Source of the DNA: Aequorivita sp.
GTDB taxonomy: Bacteria > Bacteroidota > Bacteroidia > Flavobacteriales > Flavobacteriaceae
Reading direction: 5' to 3'
Assembly: GCA_030690315.1 (NCBI GenBank)
Contig: JAUYGY010000028.1
Coordinates: 1-64,000 of the forward strand
Length of the DNA stretch: 64,000 nucleotides
Part shown: positions 17,394 through 25,406 of the stretch, piece by piece
Position numbering within the stretch: position 1 is the first letter of the stretch
Layout of the letters: the number at the start of each line of letters is the position of its first letter
Position numbers and translations under genes: made by a program
Notes under the pieces: model-generated
What the model saw: the letters and a program-made list of their open reading frames with translations, nothing else
Databases searched by the model: none
Told to the model about the DNA's origin: nothing

Positions 17394-17687
17394 TTGAGAT
17401 TAACCAGTATTTTTCTTCTAATAGTTTTTACAAGTTTTCTTGTAACGCCTGCTGTTATTAGTATTTCTGGTCATCAAGTAGATATATCTTCTTATTTTTC
17501 TATGAACGAAGAAGAAAATTCTGTGAAAGTGCCTAAACTGATGTCAGAATTTCATGCAAATGATTCCAAATCTAGTTTGGCAGCAATTCAGTTCCTCAAA
17601 AAACAAAAGAACAAATTTCAATACTATCTCAACAACTACAAGATGGTATTTTTGGATGTTGTTTCTCCCCCGCCAAAACTCGCTTAA
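17394..17687 (+). CDS. Small exported protein of unknown function
   Basis: 97 residues starting at TTG with a good AAAAGGA ribosome-binding site 4 bases upstream. A signal peptide (RLTSIFLLIVFTSFLVTPAV) is followed by a polar body and a C-terminal 'VVSPPPKLA'. The layout recalls small Bacteroidota exported proteins of the HYC_CC_PP kind, but it lacks cysteines. Not otherwise recognised. It precedes the SulP genes and may be cotranscribed with them. Confidence 0.6.
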   Translation: MRLTSIFLLIVFTSFLVTPAVISISGHQVDISSYFSMNEEENSVKVPKLMSEFHANDSKSSLAAIQFLKKQKNKFQYYLNNYKMVFLDVVSPPPKLA

Positions 17688-17844
17688 TCATCCTTTTCTT
17701 TAACGCTTATCTTTCTCAAAACTGGGAAAGGATAGTGTTTTCATTCTTTTTTCGAAAGTTTTAGGTTTCGAAAATGTTTCTAAAAAACTTATTCAAAAAA
17801 AACAATTACAGGTTCCTGTAATTATAAAACATTGGTATAAACAT

Positions 17845-19413
17845 ATGTTCAAATATTTAAATAAAGATTTACCAGCGAGCTTGGTGGTCTTTTTTGTGGC
17901 CCTGCCTTTGTGCTTGGGTATTGCGCTTGCCAGTGGGGCCCCGTTATTTTCCGGATTGATTGCGGGAATGATTGGTGGCATTGTAGTTGGCTCTATTTCG
18001 GGATCCTCGCTTGGGGTGAGTGGTCCAGCCGCAGGCCTTGCGGTTATTGTTTTGGGCGCCATACAAGTCTTGGGAAGTTTTGAAAACTTTCTTTTGGCTG
18101 TAGTGCTTGCAGGAGGAATTCAAATTATTTTGGGACTTTTAAAAGCCGGTATTATTGGCTATTATTTTCCTTCATCGGTTATAAAAGGAATGCTTGCCGG
18201 TATTGGTATTACCATTATAATCCAACAATTGCCAAATATTCTGGGTTTAAGCGATAGTGAAGGAATTGCCAGCATCCACGATCCCGGTGAAGGAATATAT
18301 TTTTCGTTCGCAAATTTGAGCGAACTTATTTCCTACGGCGCACTTATTTTGACTTTACTTGCCTTGGCGGTTTTATTGCTTTGGGATAAAGTGCTTTCAA
18401 AAAAGCATCAACTCTTCAAGCTTATTCCCGGCTCCTTGGTAGCAGTTGTTATTGGTATCATTTATTATCTAACGGTTCCCGCTGGAGATTTTGCGCTATC
18501 ACCCAATTTGCTTGTAAATGTTCCTGTTCCAGATAATGTTGATTCATTTTTTGGGCAATTTTCAACCCCAAATTTTAGTATGATTGGCGATCCACAAATT
18601 TGGATAATTGCGCTTACCATAGCCGTTGTTGCTAGCTTGGAAACCTTGTTGAGCGTGGAGGCTGTGGACAAAATTGATCCACGAAAAAGAATGACCCCCA
18701 CAAACCGTGAGCTTTTTGCCCAAGGAAGTGGAAACATCCTTTCAGGATTCATTGGCGGTTTACCCATAACACAAGTAATTGTAAGAAGCTCCGCAAACGT
18801 TCATTCTGGTGGTCGCACAAAACTATCAACCATTTTACACGGGTTTTTGATATTGATTTCAATTATCGCAATTCCAACTCTGTTGAATCTCATTCCATTG
18901 GCAATACTTTCGGCAATACTTTTAATTGTGGGATACAAACTGTCAAGCCCTTCGCTTTACTTAAAAATGTTCAGTTTGGGGAAATCACAGTTTATGCCTT
19001 TCATAATTACCGTTTTGGGAGTTGTATTTTCTGACTTATTGGTTGGCATTGGCCTTGGATTGGTAGTTGGAATTACAGTAATTTTGATAAACAGTTATAA
19101 GAATTCGCATTTCCTTCAGAAGGAAAAAAACGGTTCTTCCGGCAATAAATACAGAATTATCCTTGCCGAAGAAGTTACATTCCTCAACAAAGGCGGAATT
19201 TTAAAGGAACTGTATTCAATTCCGAAAAATTCGCATTTGGAAATTGATGTACAAAAAACCAAGGTTTTGGACTATGACATTATTGAAATTTTGGATGAGT
19301 TCAAAATAAAAGCAAGAAACAATGACATTGAAATTACCTTGGTTTCTGAACGGGGAAATTTCAAAAATCCAGAAAGCTATTACACATTTTTCAGAAAAAA
19401 AATAACAGCATAA
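17845..19413 (+). CDS. SulP family anion transporter (first copy)
   Basis: A 522-residue membrane protein of the SLC26/SulP family. The N-terminal signature 'DLPASLVVFFVALPLCLGIALASG' (given as DLPASLVVFFVALPLCLG) and 'GSLGVSGPAAGLAVIV'-type helix are clear, followed by about ten more hydrophobic helices. A C-terminal STAS-like domain spans ~430-520 ('EEVTFLNKGGILKELYSI'). SulP proteins carry sulfate, bicarbonate or other anions. Its position beside a carbonic anhydrase favours bicarbonate, which is an inference. Confidence 0.88.
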   Translation: MFKYLNKDLPASLVVFFVALPLCLGIALASGAPLFSGLIAGMIGGIVVGSISGSSLGVSGPAAGLAVIVLGAIQVLGSFENFLLAVVLAGGIQIILGLLKAGIIGYYFPSSVIKGMLAGIGITIIIQQLPNILGLSDSEGIASIHDPGEGIYFSFANLSELISYGALILTLLALAVLLLWDKVLSKKHQLFKLIPGSLVAVVIGIIYYLTVPAGDFALSPNLLVNVPVPDNVDSFFGQFSTPNFSMIGDPQIWIIALTIAVVASLETLLSVEAVDKIDPRKRMTPTNRELFAQGSGNILSGFIGGLPITQVIVRSSANVHSGGRTKLSTILHGFLILISIIAIPTLLNLIPLAILSAILLIVGYKLSSPSLYLKMFSLGKSQFMPFIITVLGVVFSDLLVGIGLGLVVGITVILINSYKNSHFLQKEKNGSSGNKYRIILAEEVTFLNKGGILKELYSIPKNSHLEIDVQKTKVLDYDIIEILDEFKIKARNNDIEITLVSERGNFKNPESYYTFFRKKITA

Positions 19414-19432
19414 AACTTAAAAAATAAAAACG

Positions 19433-20065
19433 ATGACATTTTACGATAAATTAATAGAAAACAATAAAAACTGGGTTCAAAACAAACTCAATATTGATGC
19501 AGATTATTTCAAAAAACTCGCCGAAGGTCAAAGCCCTCCTGTTTTGTGGATTGGTTGTGCAGATAGCCGCGTGCCTGCAAACCAAATTATAGGCGCACAG
19601 CCCGGTGAAGTTTTTGTGCAACGCAACATCGCAAATATGGTAATACATACCGATATGAATATGCTTAGTGTATTGGATTATGCCGTAAACGCGCTTAAAG
19701 TTAAACATGTTATTGTTTGTGGCCATTACGGTTGTGGTGGTGTGAAAGCTGCAATGCAAAATAAATCAATCGGATTAATTGATAACTGGTTACGCCACAT
19801 TAAAGATGTTTATAGACATCATAAAGCAGAATTGGATGCCATTGAAAATGAGACCGAAAGATTCAATAGATTTGTGGAACTTAATGTTGTGGAGCAGGTT
19901 TTTGACCTTGCCAAAACCTCAATAGTTCAGAATGCTTGGAAAAACAATCAAGACCTTCAGCTTCACGGCTGGGTTTATGGGTTGGATTCTGGGCTTATTA
20001 AAGATTTGCAGGTAAACATCAGCAATGATTCTGAACTAGACAAAGTGTACCAACTCAACTTTTAA
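19433..20065 (+). CDS. Beta-class carbonic anhydrase
   Basis: Catalyses interconversion of CO2 and bicarbonate in the cytoplasm. The 210-residue protein has all zinc and catalytic residues: C42-D44-R46 in CADSR, and H98 and C101 in HYGCGG. It lies 19 bp after the first SulP gene and 21 bp before the second, in the same direction, so a joint role in inorganic carbon uptake or pH control is likely. Confidence 0.93.
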   Translation: MTFYDKLIENNKNWVQNKLNIDADYFKKLAEGQSPPVLWIGCADSRVPANQIIGAQPGEVFVQRNIANMVIHTDMNMLSVLDYAVNALKVKHVIVCGHYGCGGVKAAMQNKSIGLIDNWLRHIKDVYRHHKAELDAIENETERFNRFVELNVVEQVFDLAKTSIVQNAWKNNQDLQLHGWVYGLDSGLIKDLQVNISNDSELDKVYQLNF

Positions 20066-20086
20066 TAAATTAAAAACCCAATAATT

Positions 20087-21937
20087 ATGACAAAAAATAT
20101 ATTCTCAAACTTCAGAGGAAATCTCTTTGGCGGAATTACTGCCGGTATTGTTGCACTTCCCTTAGCATTGGCTTTCGGGGTGCAATCTGGGCTGGGTCCC
20201 GACGCGGGATTATATGGCGCTATATTTATTGGGTTTTTTGCTTCCCTATTTGGGGGTACAAATACTCAAATTTCTGGGCCAACAGCACCAATGACGGCAG
20301 TTTCAATGGTTGTGGTCGCAGGGATTATTGCCGCCAACAATGGCGATGTAGAACTAGCGCTTCCCTACATTTTACTCGTTTTTTTAATGGCGGGTTTAAT
20401 GCAGATTTTATTGGGAATTACCGGCGTGGGTAAATACATAAAATACATTCCCTATCCTGTGGTTTCCGGATTTATGACGGCAATTGGTGTAATCATTTTA
20501 ATTACTCAATTATTGCCCGTTTTGGGGTATTATACTGAAGAAGATACCGCCTATATTGAAACTTTTAAGCCACAAGCCGAGGAGGTATTGATGAGTAAAA
20601 TCCTGCAAGATGAAGCAGGGGAAGGTATTTTAGTGCTCGAGGATTTTAAGGAAACAATAAGTCGTTCGGAACAAATTTCCGAAGAAGAAATCCAGCAGGA
20701 AGCGAAAATTCTAGCCAAAGCAGAAACATCGGGGGTGGCAGGGGCAATAAAGGCACTTCCGAGAGCACTTTCCAGTATTAATTGGTTGGAGCTCATTTTG
20801 GCATCGCTCACGATTTTTATTATCTACGGTTTCAAAAAAATAACAACAAAAGTTCCCAGCACACTAGTGGCTTTGCTTATTGTATCGGTTGGTGCGTTTT
20901 TGTTGAAATTGGATTATCAACCCATCGATCAAATTCCCGGAGGATTTCCCATTCCAAACTTAGATATGTTTAGCCAATTTCAGTTTGCTCAAATATCTCC
21001 CTATGTTTTCACTGCCTTGACGTTGGCGTTTTTAGGAGCCATTGACTCCCTCTTAACCTCAGTGGTGGCCGACAATATTACGAAAACCAAACACAATCCA
21101 AACCAAGAGCTAATGGGCCAGGGAATAGGGAACAGTATTGCCGCATTTTTTGGTGGAATTCCAGGAGCCGGCGCCACCATCCGTACAGTTGTGAATATAA
21201 AATCTGGAGGAACCACAAAACTTTCAGGAATGATAGCCGCAATATTACTTTTGGTAATATTACTGGCGTTAGGCCAGGTGGCATCGCAAATTCCAGCAGC
21301 AGTGCTCGCCGGAATATTAATAACAGTCGGGATTGGCGTGATGGATTATAGAGGTTTAAAAGCCATCCCGAAAATGCAGAAAGCCGAAGTAACCATTATG
21401 ATCGTGGTATTATTGCTTTCCGTATTTTGGAATTTGGTTTATGCCGTAGGAATTGGTTTGGTTTTGGCTTCCATAATTTTCATGAAAAAAATTGGCGATT
21501 TAACGGCAGAACAATCAAAAGTAGTTCCGTTAAAAAATGCCGACGAACTTTCAATGGAGTGGAAAGACGAAACGAATTTCCCCGAAAAATTAAAAGAGGA
21601 AGTTTTTATTAAACGTTTGGAGGGGCCTTTGTTCTTTGGTTATACTTCCGATTTTCAAAAGCTCGCAAGCGAAATTCCCGAAACGGCCACCCACGTTATT
21701 ATTCGAATGGGGAAATCGCCGTACATTGATCAATCCGGCCTTTACGCTATGGAGGAAGTGTTATTGAACATTACACAAAAAGGCATTAAACCCATCTTTG
21801 AAGACCTTCAGCCGCAACCCCGTGCAATGATGGAGCGCATTGAAATTATCCCGAATCTTGTGCCAAGGGAATTGATTTTTAAAGATTTTAGTGCTGCACT
21901 AAAGTATGCCCGGGAATATATTAAGGACGTAGTATAA
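20087..21937 (+). CDS. SulP family anion transporter with STAS domain (second copy)
   Basis: A 616-residue SulP protein. The core begins 'GNLFGGITAGIVALPLALAFG' (GNLFGGITAGIVALPLALA) and 'GGTNTQISGPTAPMTAVSM', with a complete C-terminal STAS domain from about 500 ('VFIKRLEGPLFFGYTSDFQKL'). Between helices near residues 145-235 there is a charged insert of about 75-80 residues, absent from the first copy. The transported ion is unknown; bicarbonate or sulfate are the main candidates. It is followed by a terminator inside the convergent cvpA gene. Confidence 0.88.
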   Translation: MTKNIFSNFRGNLFGGITAGIVALPLALAFGVQSGLGPDAGLYGAIFIGFFASLFGGTNTQISGPTAPMTAVSMVVVAGIIAANNGDVELALPYILLVFLMAGLMQILLGITGVGKYIKYIPYPVVSGFMTAIGVIILITQLLPVLGYYTEEDTAYIETFKPQAEEVLMSKILQDEAGEGILVLEDFKETISRSEQISEEEIQQEAKILAKAETSGVAGAIKALPRALSSINWLELILASLTIFIIYGFKKITTKVPSTLVALLIVSVGAFLLKLDYQPIDQIPGGFPIPNLDMFSQFQFAQISPYVFTALTLAFLGAIDSLLTSVVADNITKTKHNPNQELMGQGIGNSIAAFFGGIPGAGATIRTVVNIKSGGTTKLSGMIAAILLLVILLALGQVASQIPAAVLAGILITVGIGVMDYRGLKAIPKMQKAEVTIMIVVLLLSVFWNLVYAVGIGLVLASIIFMKKIGDLTAEQSKVVPLKNADELSMEWKDETNFPEKLKEEVFIKRLEGPLFFGYTSDFQKLASEIPETATHVIIRMGKSPYIDQSGLYAMEEVLLNITQKGIKPIFEDLQPQPRAMMERIEIIPNLVPRELIFKDFSAALKYAREYIKDVV

Positions 21938-21941
21938 ACTG

Positions 21942-22502
21942 CTATTGATTTTCAGAATTAAGCTCCGTTTCAACGGGGCTTTTTTCATTTAAAATCTCTT
22001 CATCTGTCTCGTTGTATTCTTCCACTTCCTTCATTATTGCTGGAAGAATTGCAGGCGCAATCATCGCCACCGGGCCATATAAAACTGAATCTTGACGCTG
22101 TTCCTCAGTAAGTATTCTGTAGTTTTCAGAAGCATTTACAAACATAAAAACCACACTTATTAAAAAGGCAAATTTCAGAACATTAAAAATACCCCCGAAA
22201 AGTTTGTTCAAAATACCCAACATCGCAAAATCGGCCACTTTCGTTAAAAGCCTTCCCAAAATACTGAACAAAATCATAATCAATAAAAAAGTTACGGCGA
22301 AGGCCACAATTGTATTAGTATCTGTGCTCCAATCAAACCACCGAATAAGATAATCGCCCACATAGCCCGAAAAAAACATCGCGCAATAAACGCCAACAAC
22401 AATTCCAATTAAAGAAGCCAGTGACCGCAGTAAACCTTTGCTAAAGCCCACAAAAAAAGCGATGATCAAAATGATGCCTATAACAATGTCGATAGTATTC
22501 AT
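21942..22502 (-). CDS. CvpA family membrane protein
   Basis: A 186-residue protein with four hydrophobic helices in the N-terminal ~150 residues and the CvpA pattern 'IDIVIGIILIIAFFVGFSKGL' (in part) and 'LASLIGIVVGVYCAMFFSGYV'. The acidic C-terminal tail follows. The E. coli homologue is required for colicin V production; the cellular role here is unknown. Its 3' end overlaps the terminator of the SulP operon. Confidence 0.85.
   Translation of the reverse strand: MNTIDIVIGIILIIAFFVGFSKGLLRSLASLIGIVVGVYCAMFFSGYVGDYLIRWFDWSTDTNTIVAFAVTFLLIMILFSILGRLLTKVADFAMLGILNKLFGGIFNVLKFAFLISVVFMFVNASENYRILTEEQRQDSVLYGPVAMIAPAILPAIMKEVEEYNETDEEILNEKSPVETELNSENQ
21960..21986 (+). terminator. Terminator of the SulP operon, inside the cvpA coding end
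   Basis: AAGCTCCGTT pairs with AACGGGGCTT (one G-U) and is followed by six T's on the plus strand. The hairpin overlaps the last codons of the convergent cvpA-like gene. Confidence 0.7.
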
Positions 22503-22537
22503 ATTTTCAAATTTTCCATAAATATAGCAATTTATAA

Positions 22538-22612
22538 GTTTCAGGTTCGAGGTTTCAGGTTTCAGTTCGCCCTCTTAATTGTGTTTTGGAATTTGGGATT
22601 TGATATTTGGAA
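22538..22612. repeat. Two 7-bp tandem arrays
   Basis: GTTTCAG/GTTCGAG/GTTTCAG/GTTTCAG at 22538-22565 is followed by TTTGGAA/TTTGGGA/TTTGATA/TTTGGAA at 22585-22612. The first heptamer is the complement rotation of AAACCTG seen at 9315-9335. Confidence 0.85.
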
Positions 22613-22623
22613 TTTTAAACATG

Positions 22624-22631
22624 TATCTTTG
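22624..22631 (+). promoter_or_regulatory. -7 promoter element
   Basis: TATCTTTG matches TAnnTTTG. A TTG at 22600-22602, inside a heptad array, lies 21 bases upstream and could be the -33 element. The next ATG is at 22653. Confidence 0.6.
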
Positions 22632-22652
22632 CAAACTAATTATTTTTGAAAA

Positions 22653-23009
22653 ATGGCGCGCGACGAACAATTAAAGGAACGATGGGAAGCAGTAGTAAAA
22701 ATGCTTGGTAAGCGTTTTGCCGATGACCAGGTTTTAGATCTGGATGCTATTATATATTTAATAGGCGTCCAGGAATTAGGCCAACTGCACCGAAAATTTA
22801 AAAAAGACGAAAAGCTAAACTTGATGCACATTGCCATCTGCCGTCTTTTGGAGCCTTACGGATATTATGCGTTTGATTATGTTGATGAAGAAGGCTGGCC
22901 ACACTACCATGTTCTGGAACAATTGCCGCCCCTAAAAGCTGGCGAACAGAGCGTTTTGATGAAGGAAGCGATTGTGCAATATTTTGTTGAGAAGGAAGTG
23001 ATATTATAG
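22653..23009 (+). CDS. Conserved hypothetical protein
   Basis: 118 residues, not recognised. It is soluble and rich in charged and aromatic residues ('DLDAIIYLIGVQELGQLHRKF', in part, and 'YGYYAFDYVDEEGWPHYHVLE'). No catalytic motif or membrane segment is apparent. A strong -7 promoter lies just upstream. It precedes the disturbed higBA/pheS region. Confidence 0.75.
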   Translation: MARDEQLKERWEAVVKMLGKRFADDQVLDLDAIIYLIGVQELGQLHRKFKKDEKLNLMHIAICRLLEPYGYYAFDYVDEEGWPHYHVLEQLPPLKAGEQSVLMKEAIVQYFVEKEVIL

Positions 23010-23042
23010 TCCATTCTTTTCTAACTATTTTTATTATCACTA

Positions 23043-23050
23043 TATTTTTG
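23043..23050 (+). promoter_or_regulatory. -7 promoter element of the frameshifted gene
   Basis: TATTTTTG fits TAnnTTTG, 23 bases before the ATG at 23074. It supports 23074 as the original start. Confidence 0.45.
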
Positions 23051-23073
23051 GCTGCAATGAAATATTAATAAAA

Positions 23074-23524
23074 ATGAATGACCACCTGATAAGAAATTTT
23101 CGCAATTCGCAAATATTATATTACATAACTGCTATATTGATTTTTGGAGCCATTTATTATTTTTTTTAAAAAGGACTCTATCCCTGCAGCAATAGGATTA
23201 CTAATTGTTTTCGCATACAATTTATTTAAACGAAATAAAATTCTTTTAGAAATTGACTTGAATGATAAAATTGTTATAATCAGAAGTTATTCAATTTTGA
23301 ATGGTAAAAAAGAATTGAATTTGAAAATTGATGATATTATTGAAATTGATTTTTTTAGAGGTTTATTTATAAAATATAAAAACCATAATGAAAAAACAGC
23401 TCAAAGTTTCGAAATAAACGCAGAACCTTGGAATAGCCTTTATGGGCAAATAAGGCAGTTAAAGCTATCCGTGCAAGAAAATGACAAAAAACTAAAGAAT
23501 CAGTCGGTTGCCAACTCAGCATAA
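23074..23524 (+). pseudogene. Small membrane protein gene broken by a frameshift at a T8 run
   Basis: From the ATG at 23074 the frame encodes 31 residues (ending 'ILIFGAIYYFF') and stops at a TAA immediately after a T8 run (23160-23167). Removing one T joins it to the second frame 'KKDSIPAAIGLLIVFAYNLFK' (in part), giving ~150 residues with two membrane helices and a cytoplasmic beta-rich domain like a PH-type fold. The second frame alone would need a TTG at 23144 without a ribosome-binding site. It may be a true mutation, a sequencing error, or slippage on T8A5. The stop codon lies at the start of the pheS-like repeat. Confidence 0.65.
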
Positions 23525-23573
23525 CCGAAGTACAAACCTTTTCTTCAACCAATAAACAAAGAAATAGAAAATA
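23521..23573 (+). repeat. Partial copy of the pheS 5' coding region
   Basis: These bases match pheS codons ~9-25 (24353-24404) with about five differences and one single-base indel, including an exact 20-bp block CCTTTTCTTCAACCAATAAA. The copy lacks the pheS start codon. Together with pheS it brackets the higBA pair as an imperfect direct repeat, 832 bp apart. Confidence 0.9.
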
Positions 23574-23606
23574 GCAACATTTAGTTCGATATTTGAGAAC
23601 TTATTA

Positions 23607-23614
23607 TATCTTTG
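23607..23614 (+). promoter_or_regulatory. -7 promoter element of higBA
   Basis: TATCTTTG fits TAnnTTTG and lies 16 bases before the higB ATG. It is the nearest visible promoter upstream of pheS. Confidence 0.6.
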
Positions 23615-23630
23615 TCACCTAAATAAAAGC

Positions 23631-23927
23631 ATGAAACGAATAATCGCCAAAAGTACACTCCGTGAATTTTGGGAAAAACACGCAGATGCCGAACAGTATC
23701 TTAAAACTTGGTACGATACGGCAAAAAGTGCAAAATGGTTATCACCCAAAGACGTAAAACAGAATTACATAAACGCAAGTATTTTAAAAAGTGGGAGGAT
23801 AGTCTTCAACATAAAAGGAAATTCATACCGCTTGGTCGTGAAATTCAATTTTGAAAAACAATGGGCATTTATTCGTTTTATTGGTACGCATGCCGAATAT
23901 GACAAAATAGATGCAGATACAATTTAA
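23631..23927 (+). CDS. higB: HigB family type II toxin
   Basis: 98 residues of the HigB_toxin (RelE-superfamily) type, an mRNA interferase that acts with ribosomes. The order fits the family: 'STLREFWEKHADAEQYLKTWY', then 'NYINASILKSGRIVFNIKGN' and 'YRLVVKFNFEKQWAFIRFIG'-like core, ending in 'GTHAEYDKID' with the conserved His/Asp. As is usual for hig systems the toxin gene comes first. The antitoxin ATG follows 10 bp after the stop. Confidence 0.9.
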   Translation: MKRIIAKSTLREFWEKHADAEQYLKTWYDTAKSAKWLSPKDVKQNYINASILKSGRIVFNIKGNSYRLVVKFNFEKQWAFIRFIGTHAEYDKIDADTI

Positions 23928-23937
23928 AGGAAATACT

Positions 23938-24309
23938 ATGGAATTAAAACCTATTAAATCAGAGAAAGATTATCGAAATGCGCTTACACGCCTCGAAGTG
24001 ATTTTTGATGCCCCCATAGATACTAAAGAAGGTGACGAAGCCGAAATCCTCTCTTTGCTTATTGAGAATTACGAAAACGAGCATTTCCCAATTGAGGCAC
24101 CAGACCCAATTGAAGCAATAAAAATCCGAATGGAAGAATTGAATATGCGCCAAAAGGATTTGGTGGGAATAATCGGCGGAAAAAGCCGTGTGTCAGAAAT
24201 TATGAATCGCAAGAAAAGATTAACCGTAGATATGATTCGGGAACTGGAACAAATGCTCCAGATTTCGGCTTCTGTTTTGGTTAATAATTACAAACTTTCG
24301 CAGAAATAG
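23938..24309 (+). CDS. higA: HigA family antitoxin, XRE-type HTH
   Basis: 123 residues from the ATG at 23938, which has an AAAGGA ribosome-binding site overlapping the toxin stop; the ATG at 23911 inside higB is less likely. The N-terminal ~50 residues are helical and acidic, then an XRE-type helix-turn-helix at ~60-115 ('RQKDLVGIIGGKSRVSEIMN', 'LTVDMIRELEQMLQI'). It neutralises HigB and is expected to repress its own promoter. It is followed by pheS after only 19 bp. Confidence 0.9.
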   Translation: MELKPIKSEKDYRNALTRLEVIFDAPIDTKEGDEAEILSLLIENYENEHFPIEAPDPIEAIKIRMEELNMRQKDLVGIIGGKSRVSEIMNRKKRLTVDMIRELEQMLQISASVLVNNYKLSQK

Positions 24310-24328
24310 CAGGGAATAAAAGTACATA

Positions 24329-25348
24329 ATGATAGAAACCATAAAAAAACACATCACCGAAGTACAAGCCTTTTCTTCAACCAATAAAGAGGAAATAGAA
24401 AACTTCCGCATAAAATATTTAGGAAAAAAAGGGCTATTAAACGACTTTTTCGCCGAGTTTAAAAACGTACCGAACGAACAAAAAAAGGAGTTTGGGCAGG
24501 TTATTAACGCGTTTAAGAAAAGTGCCGAGGATAAAGTAAATGAACTGAAAGAATTTTTGGACAGTAAAGAAGAAACCAAAGGCATTTACGGCGACTTATC
24601 CCGTCCGGGAGAAGTTATTCCGCTGGGTTCCCGCCATCCTATTTCCATTGTAAAAAACAAGATTATCGATATCTTTTTGCGCATCGGCTTCAACGTTTCC
24701 GAAGGTCCCGAAATGGAAGACGATTGGCACAACTTTACCGCACTAAACCTTCCGGAATACCACCCAGCACGCGATATGCAGGATACTTTTTTCATCCAAA
24801 CAAACCCCGATGTTCTGTTGCGCACGCACACCTCTTCGGTGCAGGTTCGGTATATGGAAAACAACAAACCGCCCATCCGTACCATTTCACCCGGTCGTGT
24901 TTACAGAAATGAAGCTATTTCAGCGCGTTCGCACTGCTTTTTCCACCAAGTGGAAGGTTTGTATGTAGACAAAGGGGTAAGCTTCGCCGATTTAAAACAG
25001 ACGCTGCAATATTTCACTACTGAAATGTTCGGAAAATCAAAAATCCGTCTTCGTCCGTCCTATTTCCCGTTCACGGAACCAAGTGCAGAAGTGGATGTTT
25101 ATTGGGGCTTGGAAACCGAAGCAGATCATAGAATTACAAAAGGAACCGGCTGGCTGGAAATTGGCGGCTGCGGAATGGTTGACCCAAACGTACTTAAAAA
25201 TTGCGGCATAGATCCCGAGGAATATTCCGGCTTCGCATTTGGCGTGGGAATTGACCGCATCGCGATGCTGTTGCACCAGATTCCGGATATTAGAATGTTC
25301 AGTGAAAACGACGTTCGTTTTTTGGAACAGTTTAAAAGTGTGCTTTAA
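24329..25348 (+). CDS. pheS: Phenylalanyl-tRNA synthetase alpha subunit
   Basis: Class II synthetase subunit that charges tRNA-Phe with its beta partner (pheT not in the window). 339 residues, normal length. The N-terminal coiled coil continues into 'RIKYLGKKGLLNDFFAEF'. Catalytic motifs are visible: 'GPEMEDDWHNF', motif 2 'CFFHQVEGLYVDKG' and motif 3 'GFAFGVGIDRIAMLLHQI'. The 5' end is intact, starting MIETIKKHITEV. It has no visible promoter of its own in the 19-bp gap after higA, so it may be transcribed from the higBA promoter. Confidence 0.96.
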   Translation: MIETIKKHITEVQAFSSTNKEEIENFRIKYLGKKGLLNDFFAEFKNVPNEQKKEFGQVINAFKKSAEDKVNELKEFLDSKEETKGIYGDLSRPGEVIPLGSRHPISIVKNKIIDIFLRIGFNVSEGPEMEDDWHNFTALNLPEYHPARDMQDTFFIQTNPDVLLRTHTSSVQVRYMENNKPPIRTISPGRVYRNEAISARSHCFFHQVEGLYVDKGVSFADLKQTLQYFTTEMFGKSKIRLRPSYFPFTEPSAEVDVYWGLETEADHRITKGTGWLEIGGCGMVDPNVLKNCGIDPEEYSGFAFGVGIDRIAMLLHQIPDIRMFSENDVRFLEQFKSVL

Positions 25349-25354
25349 AGAGAC

Positions 25355-25391
25355 TTAAGACCGCTGCGCTGTAAGACGTAAGATTTAAGAC
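25355..25391. repeat. 7-bp repeat remnant
   Basis: TTAAGAC, a CGCTGCGCT spacer, then GTAAGAC/GTAAGAT/TTAAGAC in register, just after pheS. Confidence 0.7.
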
Positions 25392-25406
25392 AAAAATATT
25401 GATGCT

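Noticed and set aside
17690..17760. Possible terminator hairpin after the 97-residue protein
   Set aside because: The stem around TATCTTT/AAAGGATA is bulged and the T run is not adjacent, so it was not listed as a feature.
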